Shown here piece after piece: positions 45,179-53,469 of a stretch of 64,000 bases of DNA (within the stretch, counting starts at the first letter, position 1; each line of letters opens with the position of its first letter). The stretch covers positions 1,736,001-1,800,000 of the forward strand of contig NZ_CP068393.1 of assembly GCF_018128945.1 (NCBI RefSeq), read 5' to 3'. The translations under genes and the position numbers were made by a program. The notes below the pieces were generated by a model. It did not search any database. It saw only the letters and a list, made by a program, of their open reading frames with translations, and had not been told where the DNA came from. Source of the stretch: Aristaeella hokkaidonensis. Lineage in GTDB: Bacteria > Bacillota > Clostridia > Christensenellales > Aristaeellaceae.

Positions 45179-45787
45179 TCATTCCAGGACGTTCACCGTC
45201 CTGTCTGTTTTCTGTCTGAATAACCCGTGCTGGTTACAGTAGTAATACAGCCATCCGCTTCTGCGGAAAAAGAACCGCGTTTCCGCATTTCCTTCCGGAT
45301 ACAGTGCTTTGATCTCGCAGCTGTCCGGTGTCATATAGGCGATAAAGGACAGGTAATGCTCCTTGCTCATGGGATGTTCTGCGGATACATAAATCTCATC
45401 CTCCACCATCTGCACTTCCAGCCTGTGTGCCGGATCCGGCTCTTCCGTTTCCAGTGCCGGCAGCTGAATCCCGCAGCAGGAAATCATCGCGTCCCCTCTC
45501 GCGAAGAGCACATTTCCGCACACAGGGCATACATAAAACCGGCTTTTCAGCATATTGGATGCCCGGTTGGTATTCACAACAGCCTGCCCGCACAGCAGCT
45601 CCGCCACGGATATATGCAGTGCCTTTCCCAGCGGTTCCAGCAGGGATACGTCCGGAAATCCCCTTCCGTTTTCCCATTTGGATACGGTCTTATCGCTGAC
45701 GCAGAGTTTTTCCGCCAGCTCTGCCTGTGTCATCCGTTGTTTCTCCCGCAGCGCCTTGATCGTTGCTCCGGTTACATAGTGATCCAT
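45179..45787 (-). CDS. XRE HTH regulator fused to a desulfoferrodoxin-like domain
   Basis: A 202-residue fusion. Residues ~8-62 are an XRE HTH (MTQAELAEKLCVSDKTVSKW). Residues ~84-110 match desulfoferrodoxin centre I: CPVCGN (C87, C90) and SCCG (C104, C105). Residues 115-190 match a superoxide reductase centre II with all five expected ligands: H121, H138 and H144 (EHPMSKEHY), C184 and H187 (YCNQHGLF). The Glu-Lys pair that precedes the first His in active reductases is absent (PAH). A redox- or iron-sensing regulator is the likely role. Own promoter at 45811-45839. Confidence 0.9.
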   Translation of the reverse strand: MDHYVTGATIKALREKQRMTQAELAEKLCVSDKTVSKWENGRGFPDVSLLEPLGKALHISVAELLCGQAVVNTNRASNMLKSRFYVCPVCGNVLFARGDAMISCCGIQLPALETEEPDPAHRLEVQMVEDEIYVSAEHPMSKEHYLSFIAYMTPDSCEIKALYPEGNAETRFFFRRSGWLYYYCNQHGLFRQKTDRTVNVLE

Positions 45788-45810
45788 TTCTTATCACTCC
45801 TTTCCGGATG

Positions 45811-45839
45811 AGCATAGCGCCGCCGACCGCTGCCTGCAA
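45811..45839 (-). promoter_or_regulatory. promoter of the XRE-desulfoferrodoxin gene
   Basis: TTGCAG (45834-45839), 17 nt, TATGCT (45811-45816). A CTACG..CGTAG inverted repeat at 45841-45853 adjoins the -35 and could be an autoregulatory site. Confidence 0.5.
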
Positions 45840-45857
45840 CCTACGCTTCGTAGAGTG

Positions 45858-46757
45858 TCAGTTGCCTGTCAGCGCCTTTACCTCTTCAAGTTTCGGTGGA
45901 TTCAGCGGCAGCGGGAACCGGGAAATAGCGATTGCAGAGCAAGCGCTGGCAAACCGCACCAGTTCTTCATCCTGCATACCCTGCATCAGTCCGTATACGC
46001 AGCCCGCCTTGAAGGTATCACCGGCGCCCAGCGTGCTCCGGACTGTCACAGGGAACGGCTTCATCCGGTGTATGGGTTCTCCCTTCCGGGCATAGAGCAT
46101 GTCTCCCCCGCCCTGGGTGATAATGGTCAGCCCGTCCGTTTCCTGCTGCATCTTTTCCATAACAGCTTCCGGCGCCATGCCCGCGTAATACTCCGGTACA
46201 CATTCTTTGGAAACCACATTCACCGCCGCCATCTGATGCAGCCGGGAATCATGCGGACTGTCAATCGTCACAAAGGGTACGCCGTTCCTCCGGCAGAGTT
46301 CAGCTGCCAGCAGGGATTCATCCCGGAAATAGGGATCCACTGCCGCTGCTTTGCAGCCTGCGATATCTTCTTCCTTCGGAATGTTCCACCAGCGTTCTCC
46401 CGTGGAAAACAGCGTCTGGAACCGGCCCATGGGAGACCGAACCAACCCGGCAATCACCACATAGTCCATCACACCGGGATCTTCTGTAAAGCACATGGAA
46501 GACAGGTCCACCTGCTTGTCCGCGTAAAACGCCTTCAGCATCGGGGCGACCTCTGTGCCGATCCATGTCCCGTCCATTTTGACGGACACCCCAAGAGAAT
46601 CCAGTACTGTTGCCGCCGTCCCGGTTTCACCACCCGGCAGGAAATACTGGTCCTTGATTTCCGCGTATTCATCCGGCTGGAGGAATCCGTCCCTCAGCAG
46701 GAAAGAATGGGTACCCAGGATCTGTCCAAAGAGATACACGTCATGTTGCTGCGCCAT
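45858..46757 (-). CDS. PfkB-family carbohydrate kinase
   Basis: A 299-residue ribokinase-fold kinase: N-terminal FGQILGTHSFLL, GGETGTAATVLDSLG for substrate binding, and the PfkB signature TLGAGDTFKAGCVYGL with the catalytic Asp. Sugar or nucleoside substrate not determined. GGGAGGG upstream. Confidence 0.9.
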   Translation of the reverse strand: MAQQHDVYLFGQILGTHSFLLRDGFLQPDEYAEIKDQYFLPGGETGTAATVLDSLGVSVKMDGTWIGTEVAPMLKAFYADKQVDLSSMCFTEDPGVMDYVVIAGLVRSPMGRFQTLFSTGERWWNIPKEEDIAGCKAAAVDPYFRDESLLAAELCRRNGVPFVTIDSPHDSRLHQMAAVNVVSKECVPEYYAGMAPEAVMEKMQQETDGLTIITQGGGDMLYARKGEPIHRMKPFPVTVRSTLGAGDTFKAGCVYGLMQGMQDEELVRFASACSAIAISRFPLPLNPPKLEEVKALTGN

Positions 46758-46789
46758 ATACCGTTTTCCCTCCCGGCTTTCTCCCTGCC

Positions 46790-47299
46790 TTATTCAGGCC
46801 TGTCCATTTCAAGCTCCAGGCATTTCCAGGCTTCGTTCCCAAAGTGATAGTATTCCGTTTCTCCGGTATCCTTATCCCGGAATCCGACAGCCCGGTAGCA
46901 CCGGTATGCCGGCTCGTTGTTTTCAAAAACACCCAGGGTGATCCTGTCCGCCTTCAAAATATCGAAAGCATACCGGATAGCCAGCTGAAGCATTTCCCTG
47001 CCGTATCCGTATCCGCGCTTCCCGTCGTCCACGATCACAAAGCCGAACCGGAGAATGGTTTTCTTTTCATCCGTGAATCGCATGATCAGATGTCCCGCCA
47101 CGCCGGTCTCATCGAAGGCTGTCATTTCATAAAAGGAGTCCGAATCAGCCATCCTGTCATAGTGCCGGTTCAGGTCCTCCGCTGTAATCGGATAGGACTC
47201 AAACCGGTCCGCGCTCCATTTCCGGAACATGGTTTCGTCCCCGATCCAGGAAACAATCGTTTGTGCGTCACAGGCCTTGTAAGGTCTCAGTCTCAGCAT
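46790..47299 (-). CDS. GNAT-family N-acetyltransferase, RimJ-like
   Basis: A 169-residue GNAT beginning MLRLRPYKACDAQTIVSWIG, with FVIVDDGKRGYGYGREMLQL as the acetyl-CoA loop and VFENNEPAYRCYRAVGF at the C-terminus. The start at 47299 has AAGGG upstream; the frame extends to 47350 but would overlap the preceding gene. Confidence 0.88.
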   Translation of the reverse strand: MLRLRPYKACDAQTIVSWIGDETMFRKWSADRFESYPITAEDLNRHYDRMADSDSFYEMTAFDETGVAGHLIMRFTDEKKTILRFGFVIVDDGKRGYGYGREMLQLAIRYAFDILKADRITLGVFENNEPAYRCYRAVGFRDKDTGETEYYHFGNEAWKCLELEMDRPE

Positions 47300-47309
47300 A
47301 TATTTCCCT

Positions 47310-47663
47310 TCAGGGTTCCTTCCAGAACCCGCCTTTATGGAAATTCTCATTCCCCAGCGGCTTTGCGGTCAGCCTGAACATCACGCAGCCGTCCGGGCAC
47401 ACAATCGTTTTGGTATATTTGCTGTCTCCGCCCAGGTTCTCCAGGTCTCCGCCGCTGCGCACAGCCTCCATCAGCGGATAGAGAATCATCATCGTCTTGG
47501 AGCAGATTCCCTGTCCGTCCTGGTTCACCGGGCAGCCGTAGGTGCAGGTGTATTTGTCGCCAGGTTCTTCCCCGTTCCGGCAGTAGCGTTCCGTATGATC
47601 TCCCCGCAGGAATCCTGTCACTTCAACCGTGAACTCATATTCCTCGTCATACCACTTTTTCAT
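47310..47663 (-). CDS. TIGR04076 family protein
   Basis: A 117-residue cysteine-containing protein of the TIGR04076 type (EFTVEV.G...C, YGCPVNQDGQGICSKTMMILYPLM, VCPDGCVMFRL). Five cysteines suggest metal or cluster binding. Function unknown. First gene after the internal promoter at 47716. Confidence 0.75.
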   Translation of the reverse strand: MKKWYDEEYEFTVEVTGFLRGDHTERYCRNGEEPGDKYTCTYGCPVNQDGQGICSKTMMILYPLMEAVRSGGDLENLGGDSKYTKTIVCPDGCVMFRLTAKPLGNENFHKGGFWKEP

Positions 47664-47715
47664 ACAGACCTCCCGTACGTTTACATCTTTTTACAGTTCT
47701 TTCCGTCTGCTTTTG

Positions 47716-47744
47716 ATTATAGAGATCTTGTCTGAAAGTTGCAA
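47716..47744 (-). promoter_or_regulatory. internal promoter of the island
   Basis: TTGCAA (47739-47744), 17 nt, TATAAT (47716-47721) upstream of the TIGR04076 gene; splits the island into at least two transcripts. Confidence 0.65.
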
Positions 47745-47766
47745 TCCGGAATCACGGAATGCTCTT

Positions 47767-48549
47767 TCAGTTTTTCCGGAGGATATCCAGGGTATGATGG
47801 GATGCCCCGATCAGATCCTGCCGTTCGCAGATTGCGAAGTGGTACTCCAGCCATTTCCTGAAGGTCTCATCGTCCATTTCGTCAACCATCGCCCTTTGGT
47901 AATTGGTCGCGCCGTCCGTGGCAATCAGCTTCACCCGTTCCACCGGTATTTCAGCGTCCAGCGAAGCAATCTCCTCTGTCCTGATCAGGTCGAATACTTC
48001 CGCCGGGTCGCTGCCCAGGTGCCAGTCCGGCGAAAGCATGTTCCGCTCCAGCAGGTCCTGCACATGTTTGGATCCGAACGCGTAATTGATCACCGTCGGC
48101 TCGTTCATACAGTAAGCTGCCAGGATATATCCGCCCGGTTTCGTCACCCGGACCGCTTCCCTTAACGCCCGGAGTTTATCCTCCCGGGTATACAGGTGAT
48201 ACATCGGTCCCAGCAGCATAGTTAAGTCAAAGGCGTTGTCCGGCAGGAAGGACAGGTCCAGCACATTCCCCTGCAGGGCCCGGATCGGTTCCGTTCCGTC
48301 CAGCTTTGATTTCAGCACTTCCAGGTTGTGTTTCACCAGTTCCACGGCAGTCATCCGGTAGTCTTCCTTCGCCAGGGTCACGCTGTATCTTCCTGTTCCC
48401 GCTCCGACCTCCAGGATGGAGGGATCGTCCATCCCGTCTATACATTCATGAATGTATTTCATGGTGGTCAGGTACTCTACCTGGCCGTGCCGGGAAAGGA
48501 GCCGGTTTTCTTCATCACAGACACTGTAGAATTCATCCAGATAATTCAT
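47767..48549 (-). CDS. class I SAM-dependent methyltransferase
   Basis: A 260-residue methyltransferase: motif I ILEVGAGTGRYSVTLA, LSFLPDNAFDLTMLLGPMYH in the motif II-III region, and a C-terminal helical cap. The LGPMYHL segment is shared with the other methyltransferase at 49077. Overlaps the upstream GNAT by 4 nt. Confidence 0.9.
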   Translation of the reverse strand: MNYLDEFYSVCDEENRLLSRHGQVEYLTTMKYIHECIDGMDDPSILEVGAGTGRYSVTLAKEDYRMTAVELVKHNLEVLKSKLDGTEPIRALQGNVLDLSFLPDNAFDLTMLLGPMYHLYTREDKLRALREAVRVTKPGGYILAAYCMNEPTVINYAFGSKHVQDLLERNMLSPDWHLGSDPAEVFDLIRTEEIASLDAEIPVERVKLIATDGATNYQRAMVDEMDDETFRKWLEYHFAICERQDLIGASHHTLDILRKN

Positions 48550-49064
48550 CGGAACAACCTCCTGTATTCTTCACCCGGATAGCTGCTGCTTCCGTCCAGC
48601 TTGGTCAGGATCACGTCTTTTTCATAGGTCATGCCCAGCTTTTCCATCACCCGGCGGCTTCGGTTGTTTTCCCTGGCAAACGTTCCCCGGATTCCCCGGA
48701 CATCCCTCTGGCTCCGGACCAGTTCCAGTACCGCCCGGATCATTTCCGCAGCATATCCGTTTCCCCACTGATCTTTCCGCAGGTTGTACCCGATCGTCCA
48801 GAGGTCCTCTTCTTCCCAGTAATACAGGCCGCCGCTTCCGATCAGATCTCCGGTTTCTTTCAGCACGATGCCCGCGTCATAATCGTCCGGACTGTCCGGA
48901 TCCAGTGTCTCCAGCCACGCTTTCACGTCCTCCGCCTTCGTGTATACGGGATAAACCATATAGCGCGCCACGTCCGGATCCCCGCACCATTTGAATACTT
49001 CCCGGTAATCATCCGGGGTCAGGTTCCGCAGGATCAGCCGTTCCGTCTCCAGGTTAATGTTCAT
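48546..49064 (-). CDS. GNAT-family N-acetyltransferase, RimJ/RimL type
   Basis: A 172-residue GNAT: ERLILRNLTPDDYREVFKW at the N-terminus, YNLRKDQWGNGYAAEMIRAV as CoA loop, and ARENNRSRRVMEKLGM. Acts on N-terminal residues or small amines in its family. AAGGAG upstream. Confidence 0.9.
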   Translation of the reverse strand: MNINLETERLILRNLTPDDYREVFKWCGDPDVARYMVYPVYTKAEDVKAWLETLDPDSPDDYDAGIVLKETGDLIGSGGLYYWEEEDLWTIGYNLRKDQWGNGYAAEMIRAVLELVRSQRDVRGIRGTFARENNRSRRVMEKLGMTYEKDVILTKLDGSSSYPGEEYRRLFR

Positions 49065-49076
49065 CTTCTTCTCTCC

Positions 49077-49889
49077 TTATGCTTCCTTCCGGGACACAAT
49101 CATCAGGTGCTCCGAATGTGCCAGGTACTCTTCCTTCTCGCAGAACCGCAGTGCGTAGTCGCACCAGGCTTTCCTGATCTTCCTCGGGCTCTTGCTGAGC
49201 ACCCGCTTGTAGGGTGCCAGGATTCCTTCCTGGCTGAAAGCGGTCTCTGTCTTCAGGCCGGGGATGGAAGCCAGCAGCTTCTTCGCGTCTTCGACGGTGA
49301 TCATATACGCGTAGGTGAAGGACTCTCCGGAAAAACTTTCCCCCTTTGCGGCCAGTTCATAGAATTCCTCTTCTTCCGGCATCAGGATCGTTTCCTGGAT
49401 TTCCCGCATGCCGTAGACAACCCCGCCGAAGGTCAGGATAAAGCTGCTGAACAGGTATCCGCCGGGTTTCAGGACCCGTTTAGCTTCCTGGATGGCCCGG
49501 ATCCTGCTTTCCTCTGTCAGCAGGTGATACAGCGGTCCCATCAGGAAAACCGTATCAAAGGAATTGTCAGGGAACCGGGACAGATCCGTTGCGTCTCCCT
49601 GCACCGCCGTGATCTTCACCCCGTACTGCCGTGCTTTCTTTTTTGCGAAGCGCACGTTCTCGTCGCTCAGGTCCAGCAGCGTCATCGTATGCCCCTGCCT
49701 CGCGTAGTGGATGGAATACTGTCCCGGGCCTCCGCCGATATCCAGGATCCTGCTGCCGGGCTGGATATACCGGTCCATCATATGGGTCGTAATATACTTT
49801 TCATAAGGAGTCCTTTTCTGCAGTCGGTCCCATTCCTTCAGGGGATCCGCGTCATAATGGGAGCGGATCGCTTCTTTCTCTTCGCGCAT
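49077..49889 (-). CDS. class I SAM-dependent methyltransferase
   Basis: A 270-residue methyltransferase: ILDIGGGPGQYSIHYARQGH (motif I), LLDLSDENV, and LSRFPDNSFDTVFLMGPLYH. It begins SHYDADPLKEWDRL, an entry seen in small-molecule methyltransferases. The start at 49889 has AGGAGG at 8 nt; the ATG at 49907 overlaps the upstream gene. Confidence 0.9.
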   Translation of the reverse strand: MREEKEAIRSHYDADPLKEWDRLQKRTPYEKYITTHMMDRYIQPGSRILDIGGGPGQYSIHYARQGHTMTLLDLSDENVRFAKKKARQYGVKITAVQGDATDLSRFPDNSFDTVFLMGPLYHLLTEESRIRAIQEAKRVLKPGGYLFSSFILTFGGVVYGMREIQETILMPEEEEFYELAAKGESFSGESFTYAYMITVEDAKKLLASIPGLKTETAFSQEGILAPYKRVLSKSPRKIRKAWCDYALRFCEKEEYLAHSEHLMIVSRKEA

Positions 49890-49903
49890 TTTTCCATCCT
49901 CCT

Positions 49904-50452
49904 TCACAGTTCTTTATACATCAGGATCTCGTCGTGATAGCTTCCGTCGTCAAACTTCATCCCGTGATAATACCGGCCGCTTTCGATAAATCCGCATTTG
50001 CGGTACAGACCCTGCGCCCGGGTATTGTCCGCCACCACGATCAGTTCCATCAGCTCGTAGCCCATCTGCTTAGCCATCTCGATCAGCATATTGAGCATGG
50101 CCGTGCCCAGGCCCTGTTCGCAGTATTCCTCCAGCAGGCCTATCCCCATGGAACACCGGTGGCGGATCTTCCGTTTCTCCTGGTTACTGAATACGGAGCA
50201 GCTCCCGACTACCTTCCCGTCTGCTTCAGCCACGATCATCACAGCTTTCGGATCCTCCAGCGTCCTGTTGAGAAATGCCCGTTCGTCTTCCGCTTCTTTC
50301 CTGATCTCATCCGGATAGCGCGACATAAACTGGGTTTCGCCGGCGATCTGCTTCAGGTAGCTGATCATTTCCTCCGCTTTTTCCGGAACAGGCGGCTTCA
50401 GGATACAGTTTCGTCCGTCCTTCAGTGTGATGGTTTTTTCCGTGAAAATCAT
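49904..50452 (-). CDS. GNAT-family N-acetyltransferase behind an attenuator
   Basis: A 182-residue GNAT: VGSCSVFSNQEKRKIRHRCSM, acetyl-CoA loop GLLEEYCEQGLGTAMLNMLI, and VVADNTRAQGLYRKCGFIE. The ATG at 50452 follows AAGGAG and lies 30 nt after an intrinsic terminator preceded by a leader peptide. That arrangement is used by antibiotic-inducible resistance genes, so modification of a toxic amine is a reasonable guess. Substrate not readable. Confidence 0.9.
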   Translation of the reverse strand: MIFTEKTITLKDGRNCILKPPVPEKAEEMISYLKQIAGETQFMSRYPDEIRKEAEDERAFLNRTLEDPKAVMIVAEADGKVVGSCSVFSNQEKRKIRHRCSMGIGLLEEYCEQGLGTAMLNMLIEMAKQMGYELMELIVVADNTRAQGLYRKCGFIESGRYYHGMKFDDGSYHDEILMYKEL

Positions 50453-50481
50453 GGCCTCATTCTCCTTCCGGGATGTAAACT

Positions 50482-50677
50482 AAAAAGCCGCTTATCATCA
50501 GAGATAAGCGGCTTGATAAACCTTGTCCGGATCTGCCGGGGCTACGCTTCTCTGATGTGTGCTTGAGGGTACGTAAAATGAACGCGGACCAGCCATTCAA
50601 CGTTCGCGACGACAGCATAATTATTCAGTTCACACACGTACCGTTTCACAGAGAAGCGCTCCTTTCCGAAAAATATT
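50482..50677 (-). promoter_or_regulatory. ribosome-mediated attenuator, leader RNA
   Basis: The transcript from ~50677 contains four interacting segments: 1 (50649-50658, CGCTTCTCTG, between the leader ribosome binding site and its start codon), 2 (50545-50554, CAGAGAAGCG, last codons of the leader ORF), 3 (50500-50511, CGCTTATCTCTG, 5' arm and loop of the terminator) and 4 (50486-50497). 1:2 is a perfect 10-bp pair; 2:3 is the same 10 bp with a 2-nt bulge; 3:4 is a 12-bp terminator stem followed by TTTTTAG. A ribosome held on segment 1 would free 2 to pair with 3 and allow read-through. An additional pair, 50568-50574 with 50636-50642, lies inside 1:2. Confidence 0.8.
50542..50649 (-). CDS. 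35-residue leader peptide of the attenuator
   Basis: A GTG start at 50649 lies 9 nt after AAAGGAG (50659-50665). The frame begins MKRYVCELNNYAVV and ends ..AHIREA before TAG at 50542-50544. Its first codons overlap attenuator segment 1 and its last four codons are segment 2. No protein function is expected; translation of it is the signal. It contains no run of one amino-acid codon that would mark an amino-acid biosynthesis attenuator. Confidence 0.72.
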   Translation of the reverse strand: MKRYVCELNNYAVVANVEWLVRVHFTYPQAHIREA

Positions 50678-50683
50678 GGGATG

Positions 50684-50713
50684 ACTATACTACGGAACAA
50701 ACGCCCGTGTCAA
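50684..50713 (-). promoter_or_regulatory. promoter of the attenuator and GNAT operon
   Basis: TTGACA (50708-50713), 18 nt, TATAGT (50684-50689) on the minus strand. Confidence 0.75.
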
Positions 50714-50730
50714 GAACAAATTTCAGGGTT

Positions 50731-53367
50731 TTATTTGCGGTTTTTCCGCATCGTCCAGCGCCGGATCGCCTTTTCAATCTCCACAATCGGGATCACGACC
50801 AGGGCCAGCGCCATCGCTGTCAGGTATTCAGCAAGCGTGATCGGCGTAAAGGAGAAAGCCTTGTTCAGGAACGGCACAAAGATGACCGCGGCTGTAATCA
50901 GCAGCGAGAAGGCCAGCGTTCCCCACAGCCACATGTTCTGCTTCTTCAGGCTGAACAAGGAAGCATGCCTGGACCGCATATTGAAGGAATGGAAAATTTC
51001 GACCATGCTCAGCGTCAGGAAAGCCATGGTCATGCCGGCCGGGGATTCCGCAATCCCCCAGGCTCCGCTTTCCATCCGGTGTCCGATAAAGTAGCTGAAC
51101 ACTGTCACGGCGGCGATAATCAGCCCCTGGAAGGCGATACCGAAGCCCAGCCCGTCTGCGAAGATGCTTTCCTTCCGGTGCCGCGGCGGACGCTGCATCA
51201 CGTCTTTTTCCGCATCCTCCATGCCCAGCGCGATTGCCGGCAGCGTATCTGTGATCAGGTTGATCCACAGGATGTGGACCGGTTTGAGAATGGTAAAGCC
51301 CATCAGCGTGGCGGAAAACACCGCCAGCACCTCCGCCAGGTTGGCGGACAGCAGGAACTGGATGGCCTTGCGGATGTTGTCATAGATCCGGCGGCCTTCG
51401 CCGACCGCGGAAACGATGGTGGCAAAGTTGTCATCCGTCAGGATCATATCCGCCACGGACTTGGTCACGTCGGTACCGGTAATGCCCATGCCCACGCCGA
51501 TATCCGCGCTCTTGATGGAGGGGGCGTCATTGACACCGTCTCCGGTCATGGCTGTCACCATGCCCAGCGCCTTCCAGGCGTTCACGATGCGCACCTTATT
51601 CTCCGGCTGCACCCTGGCATAGACGGAATAGCGCCTTACGTCATGCGCAAACACTTCGTCCGGGATCGCGTCCAGTTCCGCGCCGGTGATCGCCATCTGG
51701 CCGGGCTGCAGGATGCCCAGTTCCCGGGCAATAGCCGTAGCTGTATCCTTGTGGTCGCCGGTGATCATGATGGGCCGGATGCCGGCGCTGCGGCACTTTT
51801 GTATGGCGTCCTTCACTTCGGGCCGGATGGGATCGATCATGCCGCACATGCCGATCCAGGTCAGATCCTGCTCCAGATCCTCAGCGGCGTTGGAAGCAGG
51901 ACGCTCGTCATAAATCCGCTGGGCAGCGCCCAGCACCCGCAGGGCCTGGTCCGCCATCCCTTTGTTTTCAGCAAGAATCTGCTCCCGCTGTTCTTTGGTG
52001 ATCGGAACCGCCTGGCCGCCCTGCCAGATCTTCGTACAGCGGCGCAGCACCTCATCCGGGGCGCCCTTGGTAAATTGAATAAATCCATGCCCGGCACCCA
52101 TCCGGTGCAGGGTGGTCATCATTTTGCGCAGAGAATCAAAGGGGGCTTCATCCACCCGCGGCAGGTCTGCCGCCAGCTCTTCCTTGGGCATGCCGTTCCG
52201 GTTGGCGTCGTTGACCAGCGCGCATTCGGTCGCTTCGCCCACAGCCTCCCCTTCCTCCAGCTCCGCGTCGGAACACAGGGCCATGGCGGACATCAGCAGT
52301 TTCTCATCGTCAGTCACTTTCCGGACCACGGTCATTTTGTTCTGGGTCAGGGTACCGGTTTTATCCGAGCAGATAATCTGGGTGCAGCCCAGGGTCTCCA
52401 CAGCCGTCAGCTTCCGGATAATGGCATGGTTCTTGCTCATCTTGGTCACGCCGATGGAGAGCAGCACCGTTACCACCGCGCTCAGGCCTTCCGGAATGGC
52501 CGCCACGGCCAGGGAAACCGCGATCATGAAGGTGTCCAGGACGGCCTTTCCGCCGTTCCGCACCAGGTTGACGATAAACACAAAGGCGCAGATCACCAGG
52601 ATCATGGCGGACAGTTTCCGGGACAGTTCCTTCAGCTTGATCTGCAGGGGTGTCTCCTCGTCCTTCGCGTTGGTCAGGGCATCCGCAATGGCGCCCATTT
52701 CCGTATCCATGCCTGTGCCGGTCACAACGGCGTGTCCCCGTCCATAGGTGACGATGGAGCCCATGTACACCATGTTCTTCCGGTCGCCCAGGGAGACTTC
52801 CCCGTTCTCGGCGGCTGCCAGCGCTTCGCTCTGCTTCTCCACATCCGTGGATTCACCGGTCAGGGCCGCTTCCTGCGTCTTCATGGACGCGCATTCCACA
52901 ATCCGGGCGTCCGCGGGCACAGCATCCCCGGCCTCCAGGATCAGCATATCGCCCCGGACCACTTCGTCCGCGTGGATGGTTTTCAGGTGGCCGCCGCGGA
53001 TTACCTTCGCGGTAGCTGCCGCCACTTGCTGCAGCGCCTCAATTGCGGCCTCCGCCTTGCTCTCCTGGTAAACGCCCAGGCAGGCGTTGATCAGCACCAC
53101 CGCCAGGATGATGATGGTATCGGTCAGGCTCTCACCGGCATACAATGCCGTGATGGCGCTTACCACCGCAGCGATAATCAGGACGATGGTCATGGGATCC
53201 TTCAGTTCCCCGAGGAACTTCCTGATCAGGCTTTCCTTTTCGCCTTCCTTCAGCTTGTTGTGTCCATCCCGGACAAGCCGTACCGCAGCCTCTTCGTCGC
53301 TCAGGCCTTCCATGGAGGAACCCGCCTCTGCCAGTACAGCCTCTTTTTCCTCAAGATACGGTTTCAA
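50731..53367 (-). CDS. Ca2+-type P2 ATPase
   Basis: An 878-residue cation-translocating ATPase. N-terminal cation-ATPase domain, A-domain motif LTGES, PEGLSAV in helix M4 (calcium-pump type), phosphorylation motif SDKTGTLTQNKMT, hinge MTGDGVNDAPSIKSADIGVG and six C-terminal helices. Exports or sequesters Ca2+ (possibly Mn2+). The start is an unusual TTG at 53367 with GGAGGG 8 nt upstream; no ATG gives a full N-terminus. Confidence 0.93.
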   Translation of the reverse strand: MKPYLEEKEAVLAEAGSSMEGLSDEEAAVRLVRDGHNKLKEGEKESLIRKFLGELKDPMTIVLIIAAVVSAITALYAGESLTDTIIILAVVLINACLGVYQESKAEAAIEALQQVAAATAKVIRGGHLKTIHADEVVRGDMLILEAGDAVPADARIVECASMKTQEAALTGESTDVEKQSEALAAAENGEVSLGDRKNMVYMGSIVTYGRGHAVVTGTGMDTEMGAIADALTNAKDEETPLQIKLKELSRKLSAMILVICAFVFIVNLVRNGGKAVLDTFMIAVSLAVAAIPEGLSAVVTVLLSIGVTKMSKNHAIIRKLTAVETLGCTQIICSDKTGTLTQNKMTVVRKVTDDEKLLMSAMALCSDAELEEGEAVGEATECALVNDANRNGMPKEELAADLPRVDEAPFDSLRKMMTTLHRMGAGHGFIQFTKGAPDEVLRRCTKIWQGGQAVPITKEQREQILAENKGMADQALRVLGAAQRIYDERPASNAAEDLEQDLTWIGMCGMIDPIRPEVKDAIQKCRSAGIRPIMITGDHKDTATAIARELGILQPGQMAITGAELDAIPDEVFAHDVRRYSVYARVQPENKVRIVNAWKALGMVTAMTGDGVNDAPSIKSADIGVGMGITGTDVTKSVADMILTDDNFATIVSAVGEGRRIYDNIRKAIQFLLSANLAEVLAVFSATLMGFTILKPVHILWINLITDTLPAIALGMEDAEKDVMQRPPRHRKESIFADGLGFGIAFQGLIIAAVTVFSYFIGHRMESGAWGIAESPAGMTMAFLTLSMVEIFHSFNMRSRHASLFSLKKQNMWLWGTLAFSLLITAAVIFVPFLNKAFSFTPITLAEYLTAMALALVVIPIVEIEKAIRRWTMRKNRK

Positions 53368-53427
53368 TCGTTTTGCCCTCCTCTGCTTGATGCAGTATCA
53401 CCTACGAATGAATATCCTGTTTTTGCC

Positions 53428-53457
53428 ATTGTATACCGGACCGGCCGCACAATTCAA
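53428..53457 (-). promoter_or_regulatory. putative promoter of the Ca2+ ATPase gene
   Basis: TTGAAT (53452-53457), 18 nt, TACAAT (53428-53433), about 60 nt before the TTG start. Confidence 0.5.
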
Positions 53458-53469
53458 GCGCCGGCTGCA

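Noticed and set aside
50542..50677. Known metabolite riboswitch or T-box
   Set aside because: No T-box AGGGTGGAACCGCG and no riboswitch consensus recognised; a translated leader ORF with competing stems explains the structure better.
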